Assembly (NCBI GenBank): GCA_963702195.1
Contig: OY969725.1
Coordinates: forward strand, 1,178,001 to 1,242,000
Reading direction: 5' to 3'
Source of the DNA: AC-56 sp963702195
GTDB taxonomy: Bacteria > Actinomycetota > Thermoleophilia > Solirubrobacterales > 70-9
Length of the DNA stretch: 64,000 nt
Below the pieces are notes generated by a model, which searched no databases, was not told where the DNA came from, and was given only the letters and a program-made list of their open reading frames with translations. A program made the position numbers and the translations under genes. How positions within the stretch are numbered: position 1 is the first letter of the stretch; the number at the start of each line of letters is the position of its first letter. This document shows, one piece after another, positions 8,917 to 16,690 of this stretch.

Positions 8917-10071
8917 ATGGGGAACGACCATGATGTGGTCGATCGGGATCTGACCGAGGAGGAGGAAACCGAGCCTGCGTTCTTCGCATCGCCGAAACGG
9001 CTTCTTCAAACCGGGTTGGTGGTGCTCCTGCTCCTCGCCGCGATCTACGTGCTCCTGCCGAAGATCGTCGGCATCAAGGGTGCCGTGGGCCAGCTCGCGG
9101 ACGCCAGCCCGGCATGGCTCGTGGTCGCGCTGGTCTTCGACGTGGTGATGTTCTTCTCTTACGTCGCGCTCTTCCGTGGTGTCGTCGGTGAGCGCGTCGT
9201 CCACCTCGAGTGGAGCGAGTCGTACCAGATCACCCTGGCGGGCCTTGCGGCCACGCGCCTCTTCTCGGCGGGGGGCGCCGGCGGGATCGTGCTCACCTAC
9301 TGGGCGCTGCGCAAGGCCGGCATGGAACGGCGCCAGACCGCATGCCGGATGGTCGCCTTCCTGGTCCTGCTCTACGCCGTCTACATGGTCGCGCTCGTCG
9401 TCTTCGGAATCCTGCTCCGGTCGGGGGTCCTGAGCGGCGAGGCGCCGGTGGGGCTGACGATCGTCCCCGCCGCGATCGCCGGTGCCGTGATCGTGGTCTT
9501 CCTCCTCATTGCGCTGATCCCCGACGACGTCGAGCGCCGGCTGACGCACTTCGCCCAGGGGTACCGCTTCCAGCGGCTGGCCCAGCGGCTCGCCAGCGCT
9601 CCGGCAACGCTGGCGAGCGGCACCCGGACTGCGATCGACTTCGTCCGCAACCCGTCCCGCGGGGGCCTCGCGGTGGCCGGCGCGGTCGGCTTTTGGGCCT
9701 GCAACATCGGGATCCTGTGGGCCGCGTTCCACGCCTATGACGTGCACGTCCCGCTCGGCGTCGTCGTCCAGGGTTTCTTCGTGGGGATGGTCGCGAACCT
9801 GTTCCCGCTGGCGCCCGGCGGCGTGGGTGCCGTCGATGCGGGGATGATCGGCACCTTCGTGCTCTTCGGCCTGCCGAGCTCCGAGGTGTTCGCGGCCGTC
9901 CTGACCTACCGGCTGGCCGCCTTCTGGCTGCCGATTCCGCCCGGGATCGTGGCCTTCTTCCAGTTGCGCAAGACGGTGGCCCGCTGGGACGAGGATCGCG
10001 CCCACGCGCCATTCGCGGAGCGGGTGGGTGAGCCGCTGCGCGCGGCCATTACTTCAGAAAGTAAAGTATGA
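8917..10071 (+). CDS. Lysylphosphatidylglycerol-synthase TM-domain (UPF0104/flippase-like) protein
   Basis: 384 residues with an acidic cytoplasmic N-terminus (1-28), then about eight TM helices. It matches the integral membrane domain shared by MprF N-termini and the YbhN/UPF0104 family, including the characteristic late motif PLAPGGVGAVDAG. There is no C-terminal aminoacyltransferase domain, so it is a stand-alone module of the kind proposed to flip lipids or polyprenyl-linked intermediates. The ATG start at 8917 is followed directly by MGNDHD. It follows the PAP2 gene on the same strand, and the pairing of a lipid phosphatase with a flippase-like protein hints at envelope lipid or glycolipid handling. 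That functional link is inference. Confidence 0.8.
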   Translation: MGNDHDVVDRDLTEEEETEPAFFASPKRLLQTGLVVLLLLAAIYVLLPKIVGIKGAVGQLADASPAWLVVALVFDVVMFFSYVALFRGVVGERVVHLEWSESYQITLAGLAATRLFSAGGAGGIVLTYWALRKAGMERRQTACRMVAFLVLLYAVYMVALVVFGILLRSGVLSGEAPVGLTIVPAAIAGAVIVVFLLIALIPDDVERRLTHFAQGYRFQRLAQRLASAPATLASGTRTAIDFVRNPSRGGLAVAGAVGFWACNIGILWAAFHAYDVHVPLGVVVQGFFVGMVANLFPLAPGGVGAVDAGMIGTFVLFGLPSSEVFAAVLTYRLAAFWLPIPPGIVAFFQLRKTVARWDEDRAHAPFAERVGEPLRAAITSESKV

Positions 10072-10125
10072 TGGTTACAACGGCTTTCACCGCAACGCGG
10101 TAGCCGCTTCCAAGACGGAGTGAAT

Positions 10126-11157
10126 GTGAACAACGACCGAGTCGAGAACGTCATCATCGTCGGCGGGGCGTGCGCCGGATACACAGCCGCGACCTACACC
10201 GCCCGCGCCGAGCTCGAGCCCCTGGTGATCGAGGGGTTCCAGTGGGGCGGCCAGCTCCAGAACACCACCGACGTGGAGAACTACCCGGGCTTCCCCGAGG
10301 GGATCATGGGCCCCGAGCTGATGCAGAAGTTCCGGGACCAGGCGGAGCGGTTCGGCACCCGCTTCATCACGGACGACGCCACTCGGATCGAGCTCTCCGA
10401 CGGCGGCATCCAGACGGTCTGGGTGGGCGACGACTCCTACCGCGCCCGCTCCGTCATCCTGGCGATGGGCGCCGAGCCCAAGCGCCTCGGCATCCCGGGC
10501 GAGCTCGAGCTCGGCGGCAAGGGCGTCTCCACCTGCGGCGTCTGCGATGGCGCCTTCTTCAAGGGTGAGGACGTCGCCGTGATCGGCGGCGGCGACTCGG
10601 CGATGGAGGACTCGATCTTCGTCTCCAAGTTCGCCGACGACCTGACGATCGTGCACCGCCGCGACGAGTTCCGCGCGTCGAAGATCATGGAGGAGCGGGC
10701 CCGCGAGCGCGACAACATCACGATCAAGACCCCGTACATACCCGAGGAGTTCGTCGCCGGCGACGACGGCAAGCTCGCCAGGATCCGCCTCAAGCAGGCC
10801 GAGACCGGTGAGGAGGAAGAGCTCGAAGTCGGCGGCGCGTTCGTCGCGATCGGCCACACGCCGCGGTCGGAGCTCGTGGTCGGCCAGGTCGACACCGACG
10901 ACGAGGGCTATGTGGTCACCGAGGGCAAGTCCACTCGGACAAACCTGACCGGCGTGTTCGCCGTCGGCGACCTCGTGGACCACACCTACCGCCAGGCCGT
11001 CACGGCGGCGGGAACGGGCACGATGGGCGCGCTGGACGCCGAGTGGTACCTGCGCGACGTCCCGCCCTCGCCGGAGGCGCACTGGTCCGGCATGGCCGGC
11101 GAGGCGCAGCCGGAAGCCCACGACGCCGAAGAGCGCGCCGAGGTCAGCGCGAAGTAG
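10126..11157 (+). CDS. trxB: Thioredoxin reductase-like FAD/NAD(P) disulfide oxidoreductase
   Basis: 343 residues. It has the low-molecular-weight thioredoxin reductase layout: N-terminal FAD-binding motif, GGQLQNTTDVENYPGF segment, redox CxxC (C-G-V-C followed by DGAFF), NADPH-binding VIGGGDSAMED, and C-terminal FAD motif GVFAVGDLVD. The N-terminal dinucleotide motif is unusual: IIVGGACAG rather than the usual IIGSGPAG, so the Gly at the second conserved position is Ala. Two in-frame GTGs exist at 10120 and 10126. I chose 10126 because a GGAG (10117-10120) sits five bases upstream of it, whereas it would abut the first. The enzyme would reduce thioredoxin or a related small thiol protein using NADPH. 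No thioredoxin gene is adjacent. Confidence 0.87.
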   Translation: MNNDRVENVIIVGGACAGYTAATYTARAELEPLVIEGFQWGGQLQNTTDVENYPGFPEGIMGPELMQKFRDQAERFGTRFITDDATRIELSDGGIQTVWVGDDSYRARSVILAMGAEPKRLGIPGELELGGKGVSTCGVCDGAFFKGEDVAVIGGGDSAMEDSIFVSKFADDLTIVHRRDEFRASKIMEERARERDNITIKTPYIPEEFVAGDDGKLARIRLKQAETGEEEELEVGGAFVAIGHTPRSELVVGQVDTDDEGYVVTEGKSTRTNLTGVFAVGDLVDHTYRQAVTAAGTGTMGALDAEWYLRDVPPSPEAHWSGMAGEAQPEAHDAEERAEVSAK

Positions 11158-11248
11158 GCCCCGGGCGACCGCCCCGGCGCGGTCGGCACCGCCACCGGTT
11201 CAAGGGCTGGTGGGGCAGCGCTCGAGCCGTCGCAATCGACAATGGATG

Positions 11249-11275
11249 GATTTCGGCGATCTGGGTGCCGAAATC
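11249..11275. repeat. Inverted repeat (9-bp stem) in the trxB-MBL gap
   Basis: Within the 331-base gap 11158-11488, GATTTCGGC (11249-11257) pairs with GCCGAAATC (11267-11275) around a nine-base loop. It is not followed by a T-run, so it is not a classical intrinsic terminator. It could act on RNA from either flanking gene or be a protein site. Confidence 0.5.
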
Positions 11276-11305
11276 GCACCATCGCCACGGCTGAGTCGGG
11301 TCAAG

Positions 11306-11336
11306 TGATCCATTCCCGGTTTCCGGGAATGGATCA
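11306..11336. repeat. Perfect 14-bp hairpin with a three-base loop
   Basis: TGATCCATTCCCGG (11306-11319) is followed by TTT and its exact reverse complement (11323-11336). This is the strongest hairpin in the gap and lacks a following T-run on either strand. It lies 30 bases after the weaker hairpin. A remnant of a small palindromic element, a factor-dependent terminator or an operator are all possible. The rest of the gap shows nothing recognisable. Confidence 0.6.
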
Positions 11337-11488
11337 ACACGAGCTGGCCGGGGGTCGACTCGGGCGCTGCCCTACCCAGCCTCGATCCGCCGGCACAACC
11401 GGGCGCTGGGCTCGAAGGCGACCCCGGTAGCGCCCGCGACTCTCTAGAGTTGGCCGGGTAGCCGAATCCCCGGAAGGAGTGCGTTGCG

Positions 11489-12622
11489 ATGGCTGTCGCT
11501 GAGGTGCCGAAGGTCAAGATCGAGAAGATCGGGCTCAAGCCGTTCCACGAGTTCGATGACGCCAACGAGACCTGGCCCAGGGGCGATCGGCCCGCGGCGA
11601 TTCGCGAGGCAGCCGCAGAGTTTCGGGCTCGGTTCGCGACTCCCGAGAACAGGATCCGCGGTATTCGAACCGTCGACATCGCGTCAGCCGGCTACCCGCT
11701 GAAGTTCGCCTTCGGCGGCGCCGCGAAGGGGCCCAACCCCTACGTCAACATCATCAACCGGCTTCAGGTCGTCCAGTTCGAGGACTTCGACGGGCAGCTT
11801 CGGACGCTCGCCTACGAGCCGACCGTCCCGGAGGGCCCCGCCGAGGCGCCCTACTACGCGCAGCAGATCGAAAAGCTCGGCGACTTCCTCTCCTACAAAG
11901 TGCTGGCGACCATCTGGAACCACCCCGACGAGGCGCTGGCGAAGGTCGGCCTGCGCCCCGAGGACGTCGACTACGTCAGCTTCGACCACCTCCACGTGCA
12001 GGACCTGCGCTTCGTGCTCGGGACCACCGGGCCGATCCCGGGCGAGGGCGCTCCGCGGCCCCCACTCTTCCCCAACGCGAAGCTGATCGCGCAGCGCAAG
12101 GAGTGGGACACCTTCGCGTCGCTGCATCCCATGCAGTGGGCCTGGTACGTCGAGGACGGGCTCAAGGACCTGATCACCGACAACGTCGTCCTGGTGGACG
12201 GCGACGTCGAGCTGGGCAAGGGCGTGGCGCTCGTCTGGACGCCGGGTCACACCGACGGCAACCACTCGCTATGCGTCAACACCGACGACGGCGTCTGGGT
12301 CTCCTCGGAGAACGGCGTCGCCGCCGACTCCTGGCACCCGCACCTCTCCAAGATCCCCGGGGTCCGCAAGACCGCCGAGTTCTTCGGTCGCGAGGTGATC
12401 CTCAACTCGAACACGCTCGAGGACTCGATCGACCAGTACGACTCGATGGTCAAGGAGAAGGCGCTCGCCGATCCGAACCGCAACGACCCGCGCTACCTGA
12501 ACGTCTTCCCCTCGTCCGAGATGGCGAGCTGGAAGCGCCAGTGGCCGGTTGTCCCAACGTTCGTCTACGGGGGCATCAACTCGGGCGTGGTCGAGCGCCC
12601 GCCCTCGCGAAACGGCGCCTGA
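11489..12622 (+). CDS. MBL-fold metal-dependent hydrolase
   Basis: 377 residues, ATG start at 11489 with GGAAGGAG upstream. It resembles the metallo-beta-lactamase fold: a degenerate first metal motif DHLHVQDLR in place of the usual HxHxDH, then a second motif TPGHTDGNHS, followed by a long C-terminal region that includes SSENGVAADSWHPH. The first motif keeps two His residues (H-L-H) but has an extra residue before the Asp and no final His, so metal binding may be altered or partial. The substrate is unknown. The protein is likely cytoplasmic because it has no signal peptide. The gene stands alone between the hairpin-bearing gap and the EamA transporter. Confidence 0.7.
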   Translation: MAVAEVPKVKIEKIGLKPFHEFDDANETWPRGDRPAAIREAAAEFRARFATPENRIRGIRTVDIASAGYPLKFAFGGAAKGPNPYVNIINRLQVVQFEDFDGQLRTLAYEPTVPEGPAEAPYYAQQIEKLGDFLSYKVLATIWNHPDEALAKVGLRPEDVDYVSFDHLHVQDLRFVLGTTGPIPGEGAPRPPLFPNAKLIAQRKEWDTFASLHPMQWAWYVEDGLKDLITDNVVLVDGDVELGKGVALVWTPGHTDGNHSLCVNTDDGVWVSSENGVAADSWHPHLSKIPGVRKTAEFFGREVILNSNTLEDSIDQYDSMVKEKALADPNRNDPRYLNVFPSSEMASWKRQWPVVPTFVYGGINSGVVERPPSRNGA

Positions 12623-12700
12623 TCCGGAACCGGCATCGCGCCCGGCAGCCGTGCGGACTCGCCCAATCGGATAGCGCTTCCACCCAGCTAGCCTCGACGA

Positions 12701-13615
12701 GTGGACCGTCGCTCGTGGCTCTGGCTGTTGCTCCTCGCCTCGATCTGGGGCGCCAGCTACATGCTCATCAAGATCGGCCTCCGCGACATGTCGCCGGAGG
12801 TGGTGGCGTTCGCGCGGATCGCGCTCGCGGCAGTGGTGCTCATGCCCATGGCGGTGGCGCAGGGCGCCCTCAGCGGGCTTCGGGGCAGCCTCGGCGTGAT
12901 CGCCCTCGTCGGCGCCATCCAGGTGGCCGGACCGTTCCTGCTGATCCCGATCGGCGAGCAGCACATCACCTCGGCGCTCGCCGGAATCCTCGTCGCGACG
13001 ACCCCGATCTTCACCGCGCTCCTCGCGATCCGGTTCGACCACGCGGAACGGTCCGAGGGGCTCCGCCTCGTCGGGGTGGGCGTCGGCGTCGCCGGCGTTG
13101 CCCTGCTGTTCGGCTTCGATCTCGGCGGCTCCTCCGCGGCGCTGCTCGGCGGCCTCGCGGTCGTGCTGGCGAGCGTCGGCTACTCGGTCGGGAGCTTCGT
13201 CGTCAAGCACCGGCTCTCGCACGCTCGCCCGCTCGGCGTGGTCGCCTCGGTGATGACGGCGAGCGCGGTCATGCTGCTGATTCCGGCCATCGTCACCGCG
13301 CCGGCGAGCGGCCCGGGTCTCGGCCCCATCGCCGCGGTCGTGGCGCTCGGCGTCTTCGGGACCGGCGTCGCCTTCGTGATCTTCTACCTGCTCATCGGCA
13401 CCGTCGGCCCCGCGCGGACGATGATCGTCTCCTACCTCGCGCCCGGCTTCGCCGTCGTCTACGGAGCGGCGCTGCTGGGGGAGGCGATTAGCGTGGCCAC
13501 CCTCGTTGGCCTCGGCCTGATCGTTGGCGGTTCGTGGCTGGCGGTTTCCGGGACGATCCCGGGCTATCGGGCGTCGACGCCCGCTCGCGCACGGAGCAGC
13601 GGTGCAACCCGGTAG
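12701..13615 (+). CDS. EamA/DMT-family transporter
   Basis: 304 residues with ten predicted TM helices in two homologous halves, as is normal for the drug/metabolite transporter superfamily (RhaT/YdcZ-like). The first half has the family start LWLLLLASIWGASYMLIKIGL, here split by the family-typical WG pair; the second half has the GPARTMIVSYLAP and GEAI elements common near the end of EamA domains. GTG start at 12701. The gene is convergent with the 3-hydroxyacyl-CoA dehydrogenase gene and overlaps its 3' end by 52 bases. The transported metabolite cannot be predicted. Confidence 0.82.
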   Translation: MDRRSWLWLLLLASIWGASYMLIKIGLRDMSPEVVAFARIALAAVVLMPMAVAQGALSGLRGSLGVIALVGAIQVAGPFLLIPIGEQHITSALAGILVATTPIFTALLAIRFDHAERSEGLRLVGVGVGVAGVALLFGFDLGGSSAALLGGLAVVLASVGYSVGSFVVKHRLSHARPLGVVASVMTASAVMLLIPAIVTAPASGPGLGPIAAVVALGVFGTGVAFVIFYLLIGTVGPARTMIVSYLAPGFAVVYGAALLGEAISVATLVGLGLIVGGSWLAVSGTIPGYRASTPARARSSGATR

Positions 13616-14883
13616 CGCTCCTCGCCCAGGAGCGCGTGCAGCTCGTCGAGGATCACGACCGCCCGCGCGAGGCCGATCGCCTCGCCCCATTCGAAGGGCC
13701 CGCGGGGCCAGTTGAAGCCCAGCCGCATCGCGGTGTTGCAGTCCTCCTCCGTCGCCACGCCCTGGCCCACGGCGAAGTGCGCTTCGTTGACGATCTGGGC
13801 GAGGATCCGGCCGAGCACGAGCCCCGGCGCGTCGCCGACCCATTCGGTGTGCTTGCCCGCGGCGCGGAAGTAGCGCTCCGCAGTGTCGGCCTCCCTGTCG
13901 CTCATCGACGCCCGCCGCGCGATCTCGACCACCGTCGCCTCCCCGAAGCTGGGCAGCGCGACGTGATGGATGGACGCTTCGAGCTCCGGGTCGCGCCGCC
14001 AGCCGGGATCGGCCTCCAGCGGGCCCGGATCCTCGGGTCGGTGCGGCCCCTCTCCGTACTCGTAGTACCCACGACCGGACTTACGGCCGTGGCGGCCGGC
14101 GGCGACTGTCCGCGCCTGAATCGGGCTTGGCTGCCAGCGCGGCTCGTGGAAGCTCTGTTCCCAGAAGGACTTGGCGACCTCGAAGTTGACGTCGACGCCC
14201 ACGAGGTCCATGAGCTCGAACGGGCCCATCCGGAAGCCGCCTCCCACCCGGACGATCCGGTCGATCTGATCGATCGGGGCGATCCGCTCGCCGAGCAGGC
14301 GCAGGGCCTCGAGGGTGAACGGCCGAGCGAGCCGGTTGGCGACGAAGCCGATCGCGTCGGCGGCTCGGATCGGCTCGCGCCGCATGGCGTGCGCGACCTC
14401 CGTGGCCGCGACCACCGTCTCCTCAGACGTGTCGTCCCCGGCGACGATCTCGACCAGGCGCATCAGTGGCGGGGGGTTGAAGAAGTGCATGCCGCAGACC
14501 CGCTCGGGCCGCTCGACCCCCGCGGCGATCGCGGTCACGGACAGGGAGGAGGTGTTGGTGGCGAGGATCGCGTCGGGCCCGCAGAGCTCGGCGAGCTCGG
14601 CGAACAGTGCGCGCTTGAGCTCGAGATCCTCGGGCGCCGCCTCGACCACGAGCTGGCAGTCGCCCAGGTCCTCCACCCGTTCGACCAAGTGGAGCCGGCC
14701 CTCGGCCGCCTCGGCCTCGGCTTCGCTCCACATGCCGCGGGCAGCGCCCTTCGCCAGGCCGTCGGTCACCCGGGCCTGGCCGGCGCCGAGCGCCTCCCGG
14801 ACTGGATCGTGGAGCCACGTCTCGATCCCGCCCAGGCAGGCGAGCTGGGCGATCCCGGCGCCCATCGTCCCGGCGCCGACCAC
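13564..14883 (-). CDS. 3-hydroxyacyl-CoA dehydrogenase
   Basis: About 440 residues. Oxidises 3-hydroxyacyl-CoA to 3-ketoacyl-CoA with NAD+, the third beta-oxidation step. It shows the NAD-binding GAGTMGAG, the TNTSSLSV strand, the catalytic-His motif GMHFFNPPPLM, and two C-terminal dehydrogenase domains (around 180-280 and 330-425), the second with the GFNWPRGPFEW motif; fused double C-terminal domains are known in PaaH-like enzymes. The annotated GTG at 14883 removes most of the first Rossmann strand. The frame continues upstream to a CTG (14902-14904) that overlaps the preceding stop as CTGA, adding LRIERVG, which would complete the fold. That non-standard start is plausible but unproven. 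It is the last gene of the minus-strand beta-oxidation cluster. Confidence 0.88.
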   Translation of the reverse strand: MVGAGTMGAGIAQLACLGGIETWLHDPVREALGAGQARVTDGLAKGAARGMWSEAEAEAAEGRLHLVERVEDLGDCQLVVEAAPEDLELKRALFAELAELCGPDAILATNTSSLSVTAIAAGVERPERVCGMHFFNPPPLMRLVEIVAGDDTSEETVVAATEVAHAMRREPIRAADAIGFVANRLARPFTLEALRLLGERIAPIDQIDRIVRVGGGFRMGPFELMDLVGVDVNFEVAKSFWEQSFHEPRWQPSPIQARTVAAGRHGRKSGRGYYEYGEGPHRPEDPGPLEADPGWRRDPELEASIHHVALPSFGEATVVEIARRASMSDREADTAERYFRAAGKHTEWVGDAPGLVLGRILAQIVNEAHFAVGQGVATEEDCNTAMRLGFNWPRGPFEWGEAIGLARAVVILDELHALLGEERYRVAPLLRARAGVDAR

Positions 14884-14900
14884 TCCGACGCGCTCGATCC

Positions 14901-15914
14901 TCAGGACTCGCCCTTCCCTTGGACCTCGCCCTCCCAGTAGTCGACGGCGTCGTCGAGCCGGAACAGCGCCCGCACACCGGTCGCCGGGACCCCCGGCGCC
15001 TCCTGGCGAGCCAGCACCTTGCGTGAGTCCGGCTGCACCGCGATCTCGGGGGCGTTCATCTCACTCACCATCAGCACCCGGGTGGGGCGGTCACCGTGGT
15101 TCGTGATCTTGTGGGCACCACCTTCCCCGGTCTGGAACGCGACGACCTCGCCCGGCGTGAGCTCGCGCTCGCCCTCGGGCGTCCGGAGCGTCGGGGCTCC
15201 CGCGATGACCACGCAGAGCTCTTCGTTCGCGGCATGCCAGTGGTAGGGGCAGATGCTGTTGCCCGGCCCCAGCTCGTAGAGGCTCGCGCCGATTCGTTCG
15301 GCGCCCGCCTGCGAGCCGAGCCCGGCGCCTCGACTGCGATACCCGGGCTGCTCGCCACCCGCCTCCAGGGAGGGCTCGAACAGGTTGGCCGAGGTCGGTC
15401 GGCCGGCGGGGGCGCGAGCGGGATCCGGCTCCTCCGGGTCGTGGTGTTCGATCGCGCCCTCTGTCCGTAGCCAGCTCGCCATGCCGCCACGCTCCGGTGA
15501 AGACATCTCCTCGAGCACGCCCACGATCCCCAGCTCCGGATAGACGACCACGTCGGGGCCCCGCATCTCGCTCATGAACAGGCACCTGATCGGATCGTCG
15601 CTCGGATTGTCTATCGCGTGGCTGCCGTGCGGACCACGCGGGAAGGCGGCCAGCTCGCCCTCCCGCATCCCCCTCGTTCCGGCCGGGGTCCGCAGTGTCA
15701 GCGTGCCGCTCATGGCCACGAGAAGCTCCTCGTTGGCGAGGTGGTAGTGGAGGATGCCGGTGCTGCCCGGCTCGATCTCCCACAGGCTGATTCCCAGGCG
15801 GTCGCAGCCTGCCTGGTATCCAAGGCGCGCACGCCGGGCCCGGAAGCCGTACTCGGCGTAGCGGGTCACGTCCTCGTCGAAGATCGGGTCGAAGACGTTC
15901 GGCCGCGACGCCAT
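14901..15914 (-). CDS. Bicupin (two cupin domains)
   Basis: 337 residues, ATG start. Domain 1 (about 40-130) has a metal-site pattern HYHLANEEL with a later GSHAIDN. Domain 2 (about 190-290) has PYHWHAANEEL with a later GAHKITNHG. Both carry His-x-His plus Glu plus a distant His, so both may bind a metal. The two halves are clearly related to each other (ANEEL, TLRTP, GEL/GEVVAF), so the protein arose by duplication. Possible roles are a dioxygenase, isomerase or small-molecule sensor; nothing in the sequence decides between them. It sits 5 bases after the enoyl-CoA hydratase stop, is embedded in the beta-oxidation operon, and probably acts on a pathway intermediate. Confidence 0.78.
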   Translation of the reverse strand: MASRPNVFDPIFDEDVTRYAEYGFRARRARLGYQAGCDRLGISLWEIEPGSTGILHYHLANEELLVAMSGTLTLRTPAGTRGMREGELAAFPRGPHGSHAIDNPSDDPIRCLFMSEMRGPDVVVYPELGIVGVLEEMSSPERGGMASWLRTEGAIEHHDPEEPDPARAPAGRPTSANLFEPSLEAGGEQPGYRSRGAGLGSQAGAERIGASLYELGPGNSICPYHWHAANEELCVVIAGAPTLRTPEGERELTPGEVVAFQTGEGGAHKITNHGDRPTRVLMVSEMNAPEIAVQPDSRKVLARQEAPGVPATGVRALFRLDDAVDYWEGEVQGKGES

Positions 15915-15919
15915 GGGCG

Positions 15920-16690
15920 CTAGCGCCCCTTGAAGTCCGGCTTGCGCTTCTCGAGGAAGGCGTCCATTCCCTCGATCCGGTCCTCGGTAGCCATCGAGAG
16001 CTCATACAGGCGGCGCTCGTGCTCGAGGCCCTCGCTGAGGGCGCTCTCGTCGGCGGCGATCACGGCCTGCTTGCCGAGTCGCGCCGCGATGGGCGGGCGC
16101 TTGGCGATTCGCCGCGCCAGGTCCATGGCACGCTCGAGCCACTCGCCCTCCGGAGCGACCTCGTTGACGATCCCGTAGCGCTCGGCCTCGCGGGCGTCAA
16201 GCCGCCGCCCGGTCAGCACCAGCTCCATCGCACGCTGCTTGCCGAGCACCCGTGCCAGCCGCTGGGTGCCGCCCCCGCCGGGAATGATCCCGAGGGTGAT
16301 CTCCGGCTGCCCGAATTCGGCGGTCTCGGAGGCGACGATCAGGTCGCACACGAGCGCGAGCTCGCAGCCGCCGCCCAGGGCGAAGCCGGAGACCGCCGCG
16401 ATGAGCGGCGTCTTGACCGCGGCGAGCCGGCGCCAGAAGGAGGCCGCGGGATGGCGCAGCGACTCCTCGAAGGTGCGCTCCCGGAGCGAGCGGATGTCGG
16501 CGCCGGCGGCGAACACCTCGTCGGCCCCCGCGATGACGACGCACCGGATCTCCGGGTCGGCGTCGAAGCCCTCCAGGACCGTCGCCAGCTCGTCCATCAG
16601 CTCGGGGGAGAGTGCGTTGCGCGCGTCGGGCCGGTTCAGGCGGCAGAGCGCGACGTGCCCGTCGAGACTGGTCTCGACGAGTGCCCTCAC
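15920..16690 (-). CDS. Enoyl-CoA hydratase
   Basis: 256 residues from the GTG at 16690, which overlaps the acyl-CoA dehydrogenase stop (GTGA). Hydrates 2-enoyl-CoA to 3-hydroxyacyl-CoA. Crotonase-fold features: AGADIRSL (oxyanion-hole loop with the AGAD signature), GGGCELALVCD carrying the first catalytic Glu, and FGQPEITLG carrying the second, followed by IPGGGGTQRLARVLGK. These correspond to E144 and E164 of the rat mitochondrial enzyme, so it should be an active hydratase rather than an isomerase-only homologue. Length is normal for the family. The four-base overlap implies translational coupling to the dehydrogenase that supplies its substrate. Confidence 0.92.
   Translation of the reverse strand: MRALVETSLDGHVALCRLNRPDARNALSPELMDELATVLEGFDADPEIRCVVIAGADEVFAAGADIRSLRERTFEESLRHPAASFWRRLAAVKTPLIAAVSGFALGGGCELALVCDLIVASETAEFGQPEITLGIIPGGGGTQRLARVLGKQRAMELVLTGRRLDAREAERYGIVNEVAPEGEWLERAMDLARRIAKRPPIAARLGKQAVIAADESALSEGLEHERRLYELSMATEDRIEGMDAFLEKRKPDFKGR

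Noticed and set aside
12269..13843. Minus-strand ORF of 524 codons across the MBL and EamA genes
   Set aside because: Product is Arg/Asp/Glu-rich shadow sequence and overlaps two well-supported genes.
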